Assembly (NCBI GenBank): GCA_002376965.1
Contig: DFOV01000358.1
Location: forward strand, 1-12,373
Direction of reading: 5' to 3'
Length of the DNA stretch: 12,373 bases
Source: Gammaproteobacteria bacterium UBA3532
Lineage (GTDB): Bacteria > Pseudomonadota > Gammaproteobacteria > Enterobacterales > UBA3532
Part shown: positions 1 through 6,359 of the stretch, one piece after another
Position numbering within the stretch: the stretch's first letter is position 1
How the letters are laid out: every line of letters starts with the position of its first letter
Translations under genes and position numbers: made by a program
The notes under the pieces: generated by a model
The model's database searches: none
What the model saw: only the letters and a program-made list of their open reading frames with translations
What the model was told of the DNA's origin: nothing

Positions 1-807
1 CAAATGGTGGCAGAGCGAATGAATGCCTCAGATGGCTTTAGTGCTGATGCCAAGTTCACTATTGATACGCTGCAACAGCTGATGTATTCAAATCGGGTGT
101 TGGGAGCGGAATGGAATCTTGATGATGTGTTATTGCTGTGTTTATCGGCTGAGGCTGCTTTAGTACTGGAACAACCCGTGTTAAATGCCTGCCAGCAGCT
201 AGCCTTATGGGATCGAAAAGTGAATGTTGATAGTGTTGGCGCACATATCTTCACCGAGTTTTGGAGAGCCCTGCAAGATATCTTAGGAGAGAATATCACG
301 CTACTAAACCCGGATGTATGGAAGGTGGCATTTGATCCAAATGATCCAATCCATACGCCACGAGGCTTTAATATTGAAGCTCCCGAAGCTCAACAAGTCA
401 TTTTCGGCGCTTTGAACACAGCGGTAGCAAACATCACCGCTGCTAATCTTGCGCTAGATATTCCTTTCAGTCAGGCTCAATATGTTGAACGAAACGACAA
501 CAATATCCCGATTCACGGCGGCTACGACGACATGGGAACCTTCGGTGTTATCAAAGTCTCGTTAGATAATGGCGGCTACCATAATATTCGAGGCGGCAAT
601 TCCTACATTCAAACCATCACTTGGGACGAAACTGCCTGCCCCAATGCTCAAGGCATTTTGGTTCACTCCCAATCTACAGATCCTGACTCACCGCACTATG
701 CTGATCAAACATCGGTTTATTCGGAAAAGGGCTGGGTTAAGTTGCCTTACTGCGCTGATGAAATCGTAGAAGCGAAGATTGGGGAGGTTTTGGTTTTGGA
801 GGAGTAG
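1..807 (+). CDS. Penicillin acylase family protein, C-terminal part (acyl-homoserine-lactone acylase-like)
   Basis: Reading frame open from the first base, so the gene starts outside the window; about 268 C-terminal residues are present. The end matches the tail of the beta subunit of Ntn-hydrolase acylases of the penicillin/AHL acylase family (PvdQ, QuiP): an IPIHGGYDDMGTFGV stretch, then a glycine/asparagine-rich RGGNSYIQ segment, then a QSTDPDSPHYADQ motif followed by YSEKGW and LPY. Members of this family are exported to the periplasm, cut themselves into two chains, and use the N-terminal Ser of the beta chain to hydrolyse amide-linked acyl groups. That Ser, the signal peptide and the alpha chain are not in this window, so activity and substrate cannot be judged. 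It ends 8 bases before the stop of the convergent AAA-ATPase-like gene, with no clear hairpin between. Family assignment is firm; AHL rather than penicillin substrate is inference. Confidence 0.88.
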   Translation, partial: QMVAERMNASDGFSADAKFTIDTLQQLMYSNRVLGAEWNLDDVLLLCLSAEAALVLEQPVLNACQQLALWDRKVNVDSVGAHIFTEFWRALQDILGENITLLNPDVWKVAFDPNDPIHTPRGFNIEAPEAQQVIFGALNTAVANITAANLALDIPFSQAQYVERNDNNIPIHGGYDDMGTFGVIKVSLDNGGYHNIRGGNSYIQTITWDETACPNAQGILVHSQSTDPDSPHYADQTSVYSEKGWVKLPYCADEIVEAKIGEVLVLEE

Positions 808-815
808 GGGGAAAC

Positions 816-2531
816 TTATGCTGTAGTGCTGGAAGTTTGGACTAGCACCTGCTTGCCAGCAAAAGCGATGGCTATTGAATGCACCTGTTTAATGCCTTGC
901 TCCATAATTTCTGACTTGTAATTTTGCTGCTCAATTTGTTCCATCGCAGCCTGACAGGCTTGTTCCAAAGTGAGGTTGTCCATTGCATCGACGGACTTGA
1001 ACTCGAATACAAAGCCAGGCTGGCTTTTGTCTTTCGGAATGATACAAACGTCATATCGCCCATAGCCACTTTCGCGGTTGCTTTTGATAGTGTGTGACGC
1101 TTGCAGTTGCACAAGCATGCCCAGTACAAAGGCATGATAGAAACGTTCAGGTTGTTTCCCTTGAATATCGAAATAGCTAAATGTTGCTTGGCAGAAGTGT
1201 GTGAAAGCCTTGTTGAAACTAGCAAAATCGCATTGCAATAATAAATTCAGCAAAGTCGGTAGTTGTGGTGCGTTGGTCGCAGGGTTTGGTTTAAACCAGG
1301 AGAGTATCGCGCGGGTATAAAAAAAGCGAACTTCCTGATTGGGGATTGATAGTTCGACATGCGTTTCCCCAACCATCACATCGGTTGAGATGTTGGTGTA
1401 GCGTAAATAGCCAGAAAAGAGAAGAAAGTTCCATATAGCGTCTTCATCTTCGTCCAGGTTTCGAAATACAATATTTTCATTCAACGGCTTTGAAATGGTG
1501 TTATTAGTTCCCAGCATCAGATGCTCTAAATCTTGTTTTACACGCATTGAGGCGCGGCCAATCAAGTCCTTTACTAAAGCATTATCCGAGGTGTTCAGCC
1601 AATAGGGCGAAAGCATGCCGTTGTTCTGGAGCAAGCTGATAATCGACCAAGGATTGTAGATAATTCGTTCGCCAAAGTTATAGCCGTTATACCATTGCCT
1701 TATCGAGTCAATATTACGGGTTAACTCATAGTCTTCCATTAACTTAAGGGTTTCAGGTTCGGTAAAGCCAAAATAAGAAGAGTAACGGGGATTATTTAAC
1801 GTACAAACATCTACATTATTCAGTCCTGAGAATATGCTCTCTTGAGCGACCCGTAGTATGCCTGTCATGATTCCCTTAAATACGTAAGGGTTGTCCTTAA
1901 AGGCGCCACTTAGCAGGTTGCGCAGAAAGATAACCAGTGAATCGTAATAGCCATAGGTATAAGCACTATTGATTGGCATATCGTATTCATCGACTATGAT
2001 GATCACCGGTTGTTGAAAATAACGCTGAAGCAATGCGCTGAGAAGACGAATACTGTTGCTTAGTTCTACTGTCGTAGCTGATAGCGTGCGAATAGACTGA
2101 ACAGTCTGGCTTTCGCGCTCGGATAGATTGAGGTTGCTTAATACTTCTGAATAGTGGTCGTATTGAGTAGCAATCAAATCAGCTATTTTGCAGTAGGTAT
2201 CTTCCTCTGACCGCTCCTTGATGTCTTTGAACGAGAGGAATATCACAGGGTATTGCCCGCAGTGGGTCATGGCTGTGGCATTTTGCTCAATTTCTAAGTC
2301 CTTAAATAGATGGCGATACCCTGGATGACCATTTTGACTCTGGTTGCTGAAAAAGTAGCTCAACATAGACATATTCAGCGTCTTACCAAATCGGCGTGGG
2401 CGAGGAAGCAGCGTAATACGCCCACCATCAATGATTTCAGCGATCAGGTTGGTTTTATCAACGTAATATAGCTGCTCATCAATTAAGACTTTAAAGTCAC
2501 TGGTTCCAAGAGGGAGTCTTTTATTGGCCAT
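816..2531 (-). CDS. AAA-ATPase-like / PD-(D/E)XK nuclease superfamily protein
   Basis: Complete 571-residue protein of the family that joins an AAA-ATPase-like domain to a C-terminal PD-(D/E)XK nuclease-like domain (Pfam AAA-ATPase_like plus PDDEXK_9). It opens with the family hallmark LPLGTSDFKVLID and YYVDKT, followed by a P-loop variant RPRRFGKT at residues 44-51. A Walker B-like strand VIIIVDEYDMPI lies at 176-187 and a GILRVAQESIFSGLNN segment near 225-240. The C-terminal domain shows the nuclease core: D494 in GRYDVCI and E510-F-K512 in FVFEFKS, then a helix ending in QIEQQNY. All key residues are present, so it looks intact. Such genes occur in many copies in some Bacteroidetes and patchily in gammaproteobacteria. 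Their biological role is not established; mobile or defence-related functions are only suspected. No good Shine-Dalgarno site precedes the ATG. Neighbours appear unrelated. Confidence 0.93.
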   Translation of the reverse strand: MANKRLPLGTSDFKVLIDEQLYYVDKTNLIAEIIDGGRITLLPRPRRFGKTLNMSMLSYFFSNQSQNGHPGYRHLFKDLEIEQNATAMTHCGQYPVIFLSFKDIKERSEEDTYCKIADLIATQYDHYSEVLSNLNLSERESQTVQSIRTLSATTVELSNSIRLLSALLQRYFQQPVIIIVDEYDMPINSAYTYGYYDSLVIFLRNLLSGAFKDNPYVFKGIMTGILRVAQESIFSGLNNVDVCTLNNPRYSSYFGFTEPETLKLMEDYELTRNIDSIRQWYNGYNFGERIIYNPWSIISLLQNNGMLSPYWLNTSDNALVKDLIGRASMRVKQDLEHLMLGTNNTISKPLNENIVFRNLDEDEDAIWNFLLFSGYLRYTNISTDVMVGETHVELSIPNQEVRFFYTRAILSWFKPNPATNAPQLPTLLNLLLQCDFASFNKAFTHFCQATFSYFDIQGKQPERFYHAFVLGMLVQLQASHTIKSNRESGYGRYDVCIIPKDKSQPGFVFEFKSVDAMDNLTLEQACQAAMEQIEQQNYKSEIMEQGIKQVHSIAIAFAGKQVLVQTSSTTA

Positions 2532-2635
2532 ACTAGGGTTAGGTTGAAGTGCGTGATTTGATCATAGGTAACTTTGGTGTGTATGGCAATACCAATGGGA
2601 AGCAGTCCAGGAGCGACCCAGTTGTCCGCTTATTT

Positions 2636-2920
2636 TTATAATAAACCAGTACATTCAGCGCTCGCTTTACTCGGGATAAACTCAGTAACGTCATATTCAG
2701 CGACTCCACCTTCATGAAAAGGATCTTCGCTAAGGATTTTCGAAAGCTTTGCCATAGAGCAATTATGTGCCAGTATGACACCGCCCGTTCGGGGCTCTTT
2801 TCGGCCAGATAATAGAAAAATGCCTTTATCGTAGTAATTGTCCAGAAATGCGATGTGCTCTTCAATTAGCGCGTCAACTTGCTCTAGAGGTTTTATGTAG
2901 GTGAGGGAAATTATGAACAT
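2636..2920 (-). CDS. YciI-family protein (YCII-related domain)
   Basis: Small 94-residue protein starting MFIISLTYIKP. It fits the YCII-related fold: an N-terminal beta strand, then an EEHIAFLDNYYDKGIFLLSG segment carrying the conserved His (H22), a second strand (TGGVILAH), and the family-typical SEDPF motif (D66-P67-F68) followed by VAEYDVTEF. YciI-like proteins are ferredoxin-like dimers, and the His together with an acidic residue is thought to form a putative active site; for most members no reaction is known. The frame is open 24 codons further upstream, but the start at 2920 is chosen because AGGA lies 6 bases before it and the family normally begins at this strand. A spacer of 170 bases separates it from the upstream TPR gene and 104 bases from the next gene, so it is probably its own transcription unit. 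No confident promoter was seen. Confidence 0.85.
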   Translation of the reverse strand: MFIISLTYIKPLEQVDALIEEHIAFLDNYYDKGIFLLSGRKEPRTGGVILAHNCSMAKLSKILSEDPFHEGGVAEYDVTEFIPSKASAECTGLL

Positions 2921-2926
2921 GGTAAG

Positions 2927-2930
2927 TCCT
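2927..2930 (-). promoter_or_regulatory. Ribosome binding site of the YciI-family gene
   Basis: AGGA on the minus strand, 6 bases before the ATG at 2918-2920. It favours this internal start over an upstream in-frame ATG at 2992. Confidence 0.6.
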
Positions 2931-3090
2931 GTGAGTGATCTTTTATTGCAGAGTATTGGATAGGGCTGGTTATCATCAGCGTAACATGCCACTTGCTATT
3001 TCGAGAGGTATTAGCTTTTGAATGCCCTAAATCAATCTTTGCTATCGCCTCATTTTTCATCCTGCCTTCTGGGTAAAGGTACTAACTATT

Positions 3091-3519
3091 TTACATCTCT
3101 ATTTTCTTCTCTAGGAATGAGAGATATTTCGGATTATCTTCCATGAAAATGTCCACTCCTGCGCCCATGTATGCTCTAGTAAGTTCGTCAGCAGCTAAAT
3201 CTATTTTGTTAAGTTCAAAATAGGCTTGACCTAGACGAAGATGTATAAAGGGATTTCCAAAGCCTTCTGGACATTTTACTGCGTTCAGAAAGCACTTAAT
3301 CATTTTCTCGTAGTTCCCCGAATAGAAATGAGTGTCACCGACCGCTACATATATCCATGTTGCTGCCTGCCAATTAGTATGGGGCAGTGGCAGCAATCTT
3401 AGCGCATCAATATATCTTGCCCTGGCATCCGAATACTTTTTTCTTCCGAGTAGAATATCGCCTTCTTTGCATAGAGCCTTTATTCGATTATGTATATCTA
3501 AGTCTAAAACTTTATTCAT
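3091..3519 (-). CDS. Small TPR-repeat protein of unknown function
   Basis: 142-residue soluble protein with no signal peptide or membrane segment. Three TPR-like helix pairs are visible at about residues 14-47, 53-86 and 91-124 (for example EGDILLGRKKYSDARARYID, and HLRLGQAYFELNKIDLAADE). A short acidic/aromatic tail (EDNPKYLSFLEKK) follows. The segment CPEGFGNPFIHLRLGQAYFE is the most distinctive part. I recall stand-alone TPR proteins of this size and pattern in proteobacteria, sometimes near toxin-type genes, but I cannot name a function and none of the neighbours is a recognisable toxin. The gene is visibly more AT-rich than the operon to its right and has only a weak ribosome binding site. 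It starts 52 bases beyond the stop of the TonB-like gene on the same strand, so read-through from that operon is possible but not needed. Confidence 0.82.
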   Translation of the reverse strand: MNKVLDLDIHNRIKALCKEGDILLGRKKYSDARARYIDALRLLPLPHTNWQAATWIYVAVGDTHFYSGNYEKMIKCFLNAVKCPEGFGNPFIHLRLGQAYFELNKIDLAADELTRAYMGAGVDIFMEDNPKYLSFLEKKIEM

Positions 3520-3545
3520 ATAGCAACTTCTGTTTGGGGATATAA

Positions 3546-3577
3546 TCTAGGCAGATTTCTATATATCTCACCTAAGA
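3546..3577 (-). terminator. Imperfect hairpin over the stop codon of the TonB-like gene
   Basis: On the minus strand TCTTAGG pairs with CCTAGA (one bulged T), with an inner AGAT/ATCT pair and a small AT-rich loop. It spans the TAG stop of the TonB-like gene. No run of T follows, so it is not a textbook intrinsic terminator. It may be a weak terminator or 3'-end protecting structure, or chance. Confidence 0.22.
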
Positions 3578-4546
3578 AGGCAAAAAATCAATATGATACG
3601 TATTAGACCAAGTAGCCACTTCCTCGGCACCAAAGTTGATGCGTTTGATTTTAAACTTCAGTTTCTTTTCCAGCTTTTTGTCATTGAGTTCGCTGGATAC
3701 GATGCGAACTTTGGTGACTTTTCCTGTTGGGGAAATGGTCAGATGAAAAACGACGCGTCCTTTAAGAGTCGGGTTCTTGCGCAGCGCTCTGTGGTATACC
3801 TGATAGATCGACGATTTGTTGCGATCAAACACGCGGGCAATGCTTTCACTGGAGCGTTGTCTGGTGGCTCCTGTGCCGCCTTTTGATTTAGACTTTGCGG
3901 GCTTGGCTGCTGATGCGGTGATACCGCTTTGGACTTTTGTGACATCGCTGGTGCCGATAGCTCGGCCGCCTGGGGCATTGGTGCTGGCTGGGCCTGCTTT
4001 AACACCACCACTGGTTTTCTTGGTTGCGTTGGTCAGAATATCGCGTTGGGTGGTCTGCTGTTCACCGGCGCGGACGAGCTGAGGCGAGGCGGTGGCATTG
4101 GTGATAGGTTCTGGTTCGCGAATGCTGTCTAGTGCATCAAACACACGGGCGTGGCGTTTGGCGACCGCTTTTGCCGATGTTTTCTTTACAGGCGTTTTAA
4201 CAGGCTCAGGTTTTACTTCCTTGGGTTTCTTTTCAACCTTGGGTGGCTCTTCTTTCTTTTCAGGTTCTTTGATCTCCGGTTCTTTAACTTCGGGGATGAT
4301 CGGTTCCGGCTTGGGTGGAAGCTCAATTTTGCGTTTCTCGATGATCAACTTGGCCAATCGCGGAGGAATCACTTCTTCACGATCACGGCTGATCTCTGGA
4401 ATGTCAATAAAGGGCAGGATGCACATCAATAATATGGCAACGCCCAATGCAGTGCCCAATGAGGCATAGAAACGGCGTTGATCATCCGAACTGCTTTCCC
4501 ACGGCAGTTCTAAGTGGAGTGGGTAGTTCATGGTTTGGGTGGTCAT
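3572..4546 (-). CDS. TonB-like energy transducer with AgmX/PglI-type C-terminal domain
   Basis: 324 residues with the plan of a TonB-class arm. A short cytoplasmic N-terminus is followed by one membrane helix (about 28-47, SLGTALGVAILLMCILPFI). Next comes a Pro/Lys/Glu-rich stretch (about 75-125, repeated KEPE and KKPK units) suited to crossing the periplasm, then a low-complexity Gly/Ser/Lys/Thr linker. The last ~93 residues form a folded domain (RKNPTLKGRVVFHLTISPTG, then VRIVSSELND) of the AgmX/PglI C-terminal type, named after Myxococcus gliding proteins. The Cys pair common in that domain is absent. It probably couples the ExbB-ExbD motor to outer-membrane or periplasmic partners. The start is fixed by a strong GGAGGTG six bases upstream, and the gene overlaps the second exbD by four bases (ATGA). 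It is the last gene of the operon. AgmX-like is firm; a true TonB role with receptors is not shown. Confidence 0.88.
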   Translation of the reverse strand: MTTQTMNYPLHLELPWESSSDDQRRFYASLGTALGVAILLMCILPFIDIPEISRDREEVIPPRLAKLIIEKRKIELPPKPEPIIPEVKEPEIKEPEKKEEPPKVEKKPKEVKPEPVKTPVKKTSAKAVAKRHARVFDALDSIREPEPITNATASPQLVRAGEQQTTQRDILTNATKKTSGGVKAGPASTNAPGGRAIGTSDVTKVQSGITASAAKPAKSKSKGGTGATRQRSSESIARVFDRNKSSIYQVYHRALRKNPTLKGRVVFHLTISPTGKVTKVRIVSSELNDKKLEKKLKFKIKRINFGAEEVATWSNTYHIDFLPS

Positions 4547-5058
4547 GAGGCCACCTCCGAACGGTGAACGACAGCTAGGGATATCTCACTAAAATTATTT
4601 TCACTGCAGGTGCGCATGATTTTTTGAAGAAGCCGATAGGGGATTTGCTTGTCGCCCATGATGGTGATGTCAAATTGTTCGGCCAGTGGCTCGTTTAGCG
4701 ATGCTTGAACGGCATGCTTTTGTTTTGCGCGAAAGTTTAGCTCGTCTTGCAGTGCTGGAATGGTTTTGGCATCGCTTTGCAGTATGTCTTCTACATTCGC
4801 AATCACCTTGCCTTGCACCAGAATTTGCTCGTTATTAACCAGCAATATCAGGTTTTCCTTGGGCTTTTGCTCAGAGCTGGAATCGGGCAGGGTGACAATC
4901 TTTGAGTTCGGTACTTCTTGTACATCTGAAGAATTCACCAGAAGGAAAAATACCAAAATAGTGAATATATCCATCAGCGATACCAAATTTAACCCTGGCA
5001 CTTTCCAGCGCGAATGATGGCGTTGCATACGGCGCGAGCGTTGGGAGGTTTTTCTCAT
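4543..5058 (-). CDS. ExbD/TolR-family biopolymer transport protein (second copy, Asp-containing)
   Basis: 171-residue ExbD/TolR subunit. A basic N-terminus (RSRRMQRHHSRWK) precedes one membrane helix at about 24-42 that carries the conserved Asp: LNLVSLMDIFTILVFFLL, D30. ExbD/TolR proteins use this Asp to carry protons through the ExbB/TolQ pentamer. The periplasmic part (about 50-171) ends in the usual small alpha/beta domain (DKQIPYRLLQKIM, then ISLAVVHRSE). A stretch between about 60 and 130 is longer than in classical ExbD. The start codon overlaps the stop of the first exbD (ATGA), with AGGAG seven bases before the ATG, so translation is probably coupled. The stop overlaps the start of the TonB-like gene in the same way. 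Likely partner of the ExbB-like protein and of the Asn-containing ExbD encoded just before it. Confidence 0.92.
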   Translation of the reverse strand: MRKTSQRSRRMQRHHSRWKVPGLNLVSLMDIFTILVFFLLVNSSDVQEVPNSKIVTLPDSSSEQKPKENLILLVNNEQILVQGKVIANVEDILQSDAKTIPALQDELNFRAKQKHAVQASLNEPLAEQFDITIMGDKQIPYRLLQKIMRTCSENNFSEISLAVVHRSEVAS

Positions 5059-5585
5059 TGTTTTACTCCTGAGGCTGGCAGTTTTACTCCTGAGGCTGGC
5101 GGGGCAGAACCAAGCGAAATATTAGGAAACAGCTCGGCCTTTTCTTCATTGCCACTTTCATCAACCTGTTTAGCGGTGCGGCTGGCATCCATGACTTGGA
5201 TCAGGGTGTCATAGGCAATGTCTTGCTCAAGCAGAAGCGTGATGTCTATCAAGTCGGGCTTTTCGGCTTTGATTTGTTGCAATACTTGATGCAGCCCTTC
5301 AATGTCGTAGTTATCTTCTTCTACATTAGGCAGGCGTTTGATTAATCCTCCTTTTTTATCGCCCACTTCCATTTGTGTTTGGCGAATGATCACTTCCAAC
5401 TGAAAAGGCTCTTCCTCAGGGCTTTCTGAGCTGGCACCGGCAGGCATCTGAATATCGAGCACCGACATTTGTGAGAAAACGGCAGTAATCAGCAAAAAAG
5501 GCACCAGAATAACCATCAAATTCATGAAAGCCGTAATATTCAGCTCGGCTTCTTCTTTACGATGGTGAGAGCGACGATAGCGCAT
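5055..5585 (-). CDS. ExbD/TolR-family biopolymer transport protein (first copy, Asp replaced by Asn)
   Basis: 176-residue ExbD/TolR subunit: basic N-terminus (MRYRRSHHRK), one membrane helix at about 17-37, then a periplasmic domain with a typical QDIAYDTLIQVMDASRT segment near 121-137. In the helix the sequence is LNITAFMNLMVILVPFLL, so the position of the essential ExbD/TolR Asp is Asn (N22). The usual Pro of the NVTPF motif is also changed (Ala19). The helix is otherwise well kept, which argues against decay. The C-terminus carries a seven-residue duplication (PASGVKL / PASGVKQ) from a 21-bp tandem repeat. A GGGGGAG ribosome binding site sits three bases before the ATG. The gap to the ExbB-like gene is 14 bases and the overlap with the next exbD is four. 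Likely a second, non-protonated or structural ExbD in a mixed dimer; that role is inference. Confidence 0.92.
   Translation of the reverse strand: MRYRRSHHRKEEAELNITAFMNLMVILVPFLLITAVFSQMSVLDIQMPAGASSESPEEEPFQLEVIIRQTQMEVGDKKGGLIKRLPNVEEDNYDIEGLHQVLQQIKAEKPDLIDITLLLEQDIAYDTLIQVMDASRTAKQVDESGNEEKAELFPNISLGSAPPASGVKLPASGVKQ
5060..5101. repeat. 21-bp tandem duplication at the exbD-exbD junction
   Basis: Two adjacent 21-base units (5060-5080 and 5081-5101) differ at one end base. They are in frame in the first exbD and encode PASGVK twice. Each unit contains AGGAG (minus strand, 5066-5070 and 5087-5091). The proximal copy is the ribosome binding site of the second exbD. Confidence 0.9.
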
Positions 5586-5599
5586 AATCTCCCCCAGTG

Positions 5600-6292
5600 T
5601 TATTGCTGAGCGGCGCGGGCTTTCGACTGGGCCTGGCGAATGAGGTTGATAAACTTCACGGACGCCATTTCCAAGCTATCGACCACCTCTGTGGTGCGCG
5701 CTTGCAACCAGGTGTATAACAAAAGCAGTGGAATGGCTGCAATCAGCCCGAATGCAGTGGTGTTCATAGCAATTGAGATACTTTCCGAGAGCATGGATGC
5801 CTTCTGAGCAGGGTCGATATCAGACACCGCCGTGAAAGCTTTGATCAAGCCAAGAATGGTGCCAAGCAGGCCCAAAAGGGTGGCGATGTTGGCGAAGGTT
5901 GCGAGGTATTGCGTGCGCTTTTCTAAGCGAGGAATGGCTTCCATCAACCCTTCTTCCATGGCCAGTTCGACATCGGAATCGCGACGGGCAGTGGTTTGGG
6001 CCGTCGCTAAGCCATAGCTCAATATTTTGCCGATGGCAGTTTTGGATTGCTGCGCATCATTCATTGCTACACGAAAGTCACCCTTGGCAACCAATGGATA
6101 AAGGCGCTTCCACATTTTCTTATTTTGGCCTTTGGCAGCCTCAAGATAGATAAAACGCTCGATGGCAATGCCCAAACCGATGGCTAAAACCGCCAAGATG
6201 ATATACATAAAAACGCCGCCCTGGTCGAAAAACTGTGCAACAGTTTCGATCATTGATAGTTGTTCTACTGTTGTGGCTGCGGTGGTTTCCAT
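5600..6292 (-). CDS. MotA/TolQ/ExbB proton channel family protein
   Basis: 230 residues with three membrane helices at about 27-44, 131-150 and 171-193 and a large cytoplasmic loop between the first two, as in ExbB/TolQ. Family signatures are ERFIYL after helix 1, the helix-2 motif LLGLLGTILGLIKAF with T145, and the helix-3 motif MNTTAFGLIAAIP with T179. These Thr residues match the channel threonines of E. coli ExbB. The glutamate that ExbB/TolQ have five residues before the helix-3 Thr is Ile here (I174), though E170 is near. It should form the pentameric inner-membrane stator around the ExbD dimer and harvest proton-motive force. A GAGGA site lies seven bases before the ATG. It is followed after 14 bases by the two exbD genes. 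The preceding 67-base AT-rich gap is the largest inside the operon, so an internal promoter is possible but none is convincing. Confidence 0.94.
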   Translation of the reverse strand: METTAATTVEQLSMIETVAQFFDQGGVFMYIILAVLAIGLGIAIERFIYLEAAKGQNKKMWKRLYPLVAKGDFRVAMNDAQQSKTAIGKILSYGLATAQTTARRDSDVELAMEEGLMEAIPRLEKRTQYLATFANIATLLGLLGTILGLIKAFTAVSDIDPAQKASMLSESISIAMNTTAFGLIAAIPLLLLYTWLQARTTEVVDSLEMASVKFINLIRQAQSKARAAQQ

Positions 6293-6359
6293 TCGGTATT
6301 CCTCTTGTCTTATGTTGGAATTATTGTTGTTTGTATTAAATCAGGTATAAAGCGTTCGC

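Noticed and set aside
808..815. Possible bidirectional terminator between the convergent acylase and AAA-ATPase-like genes
   Set aside because: Only 8 bases separate the stops, and no stable stem with a T-run could be seen around them.
2532..2635. Possible attachment site, small RNA or terminator in the spacer before the AAA-ATPase-like gene
   Set aside because: Only short direct copies of CCAG were found. There is no convincing stem-loop, inverted repeat or promoter.
2539..2865. A minus-strand frame of about 108 codons overlapping the YciI-family gene
   Set aside because: It is out of frame with a recognisable YciI domain and its translation resembles no protein family.
2921..3090. Possible sigma-70 promoter for the YciI-family gene (TTGATT followed after 16 bases by TAATAC on the minus strand)
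   Set aside because: The -10 match is poor and it lies far from the start codon; AT-rich spacers give such matches by chance.
3824..4150. A 15-base near-repeat (3824-3838 and 4136-4150, 14 of 15 matching) encoding ARVFD twice in the TonB-like protein
   Set aside because: It is short, 300 bases apart, and the flanking residues differ. One copy belongs to the C-terminal domain and the other to the linker, so chance or low-complexity composition is sufficient.
3929..4469. Long open frames on the + strand opposite the TonB-like gene
   Set aside because: They are antisense to the Pro/Lys/Gly-rich coding region, where skewed codon use suppresses stops. The translations are Gly/Ser- or Phe/Leu-rich low complexity and have no ribosome binding site.
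4543..6292. Idea that the locus is a Zorya-type phage defence system because of a MotA/ExbB-like channel gene
   Set aside because: Zorya pairs a MotA-like and a MotB-like protein (peptidoglycan-binding domain) with helicase or nuclease effectors. Here the partners are two ExbD proteins, an AgmX/TonB arm and TPR lipoproteins, with no effector.
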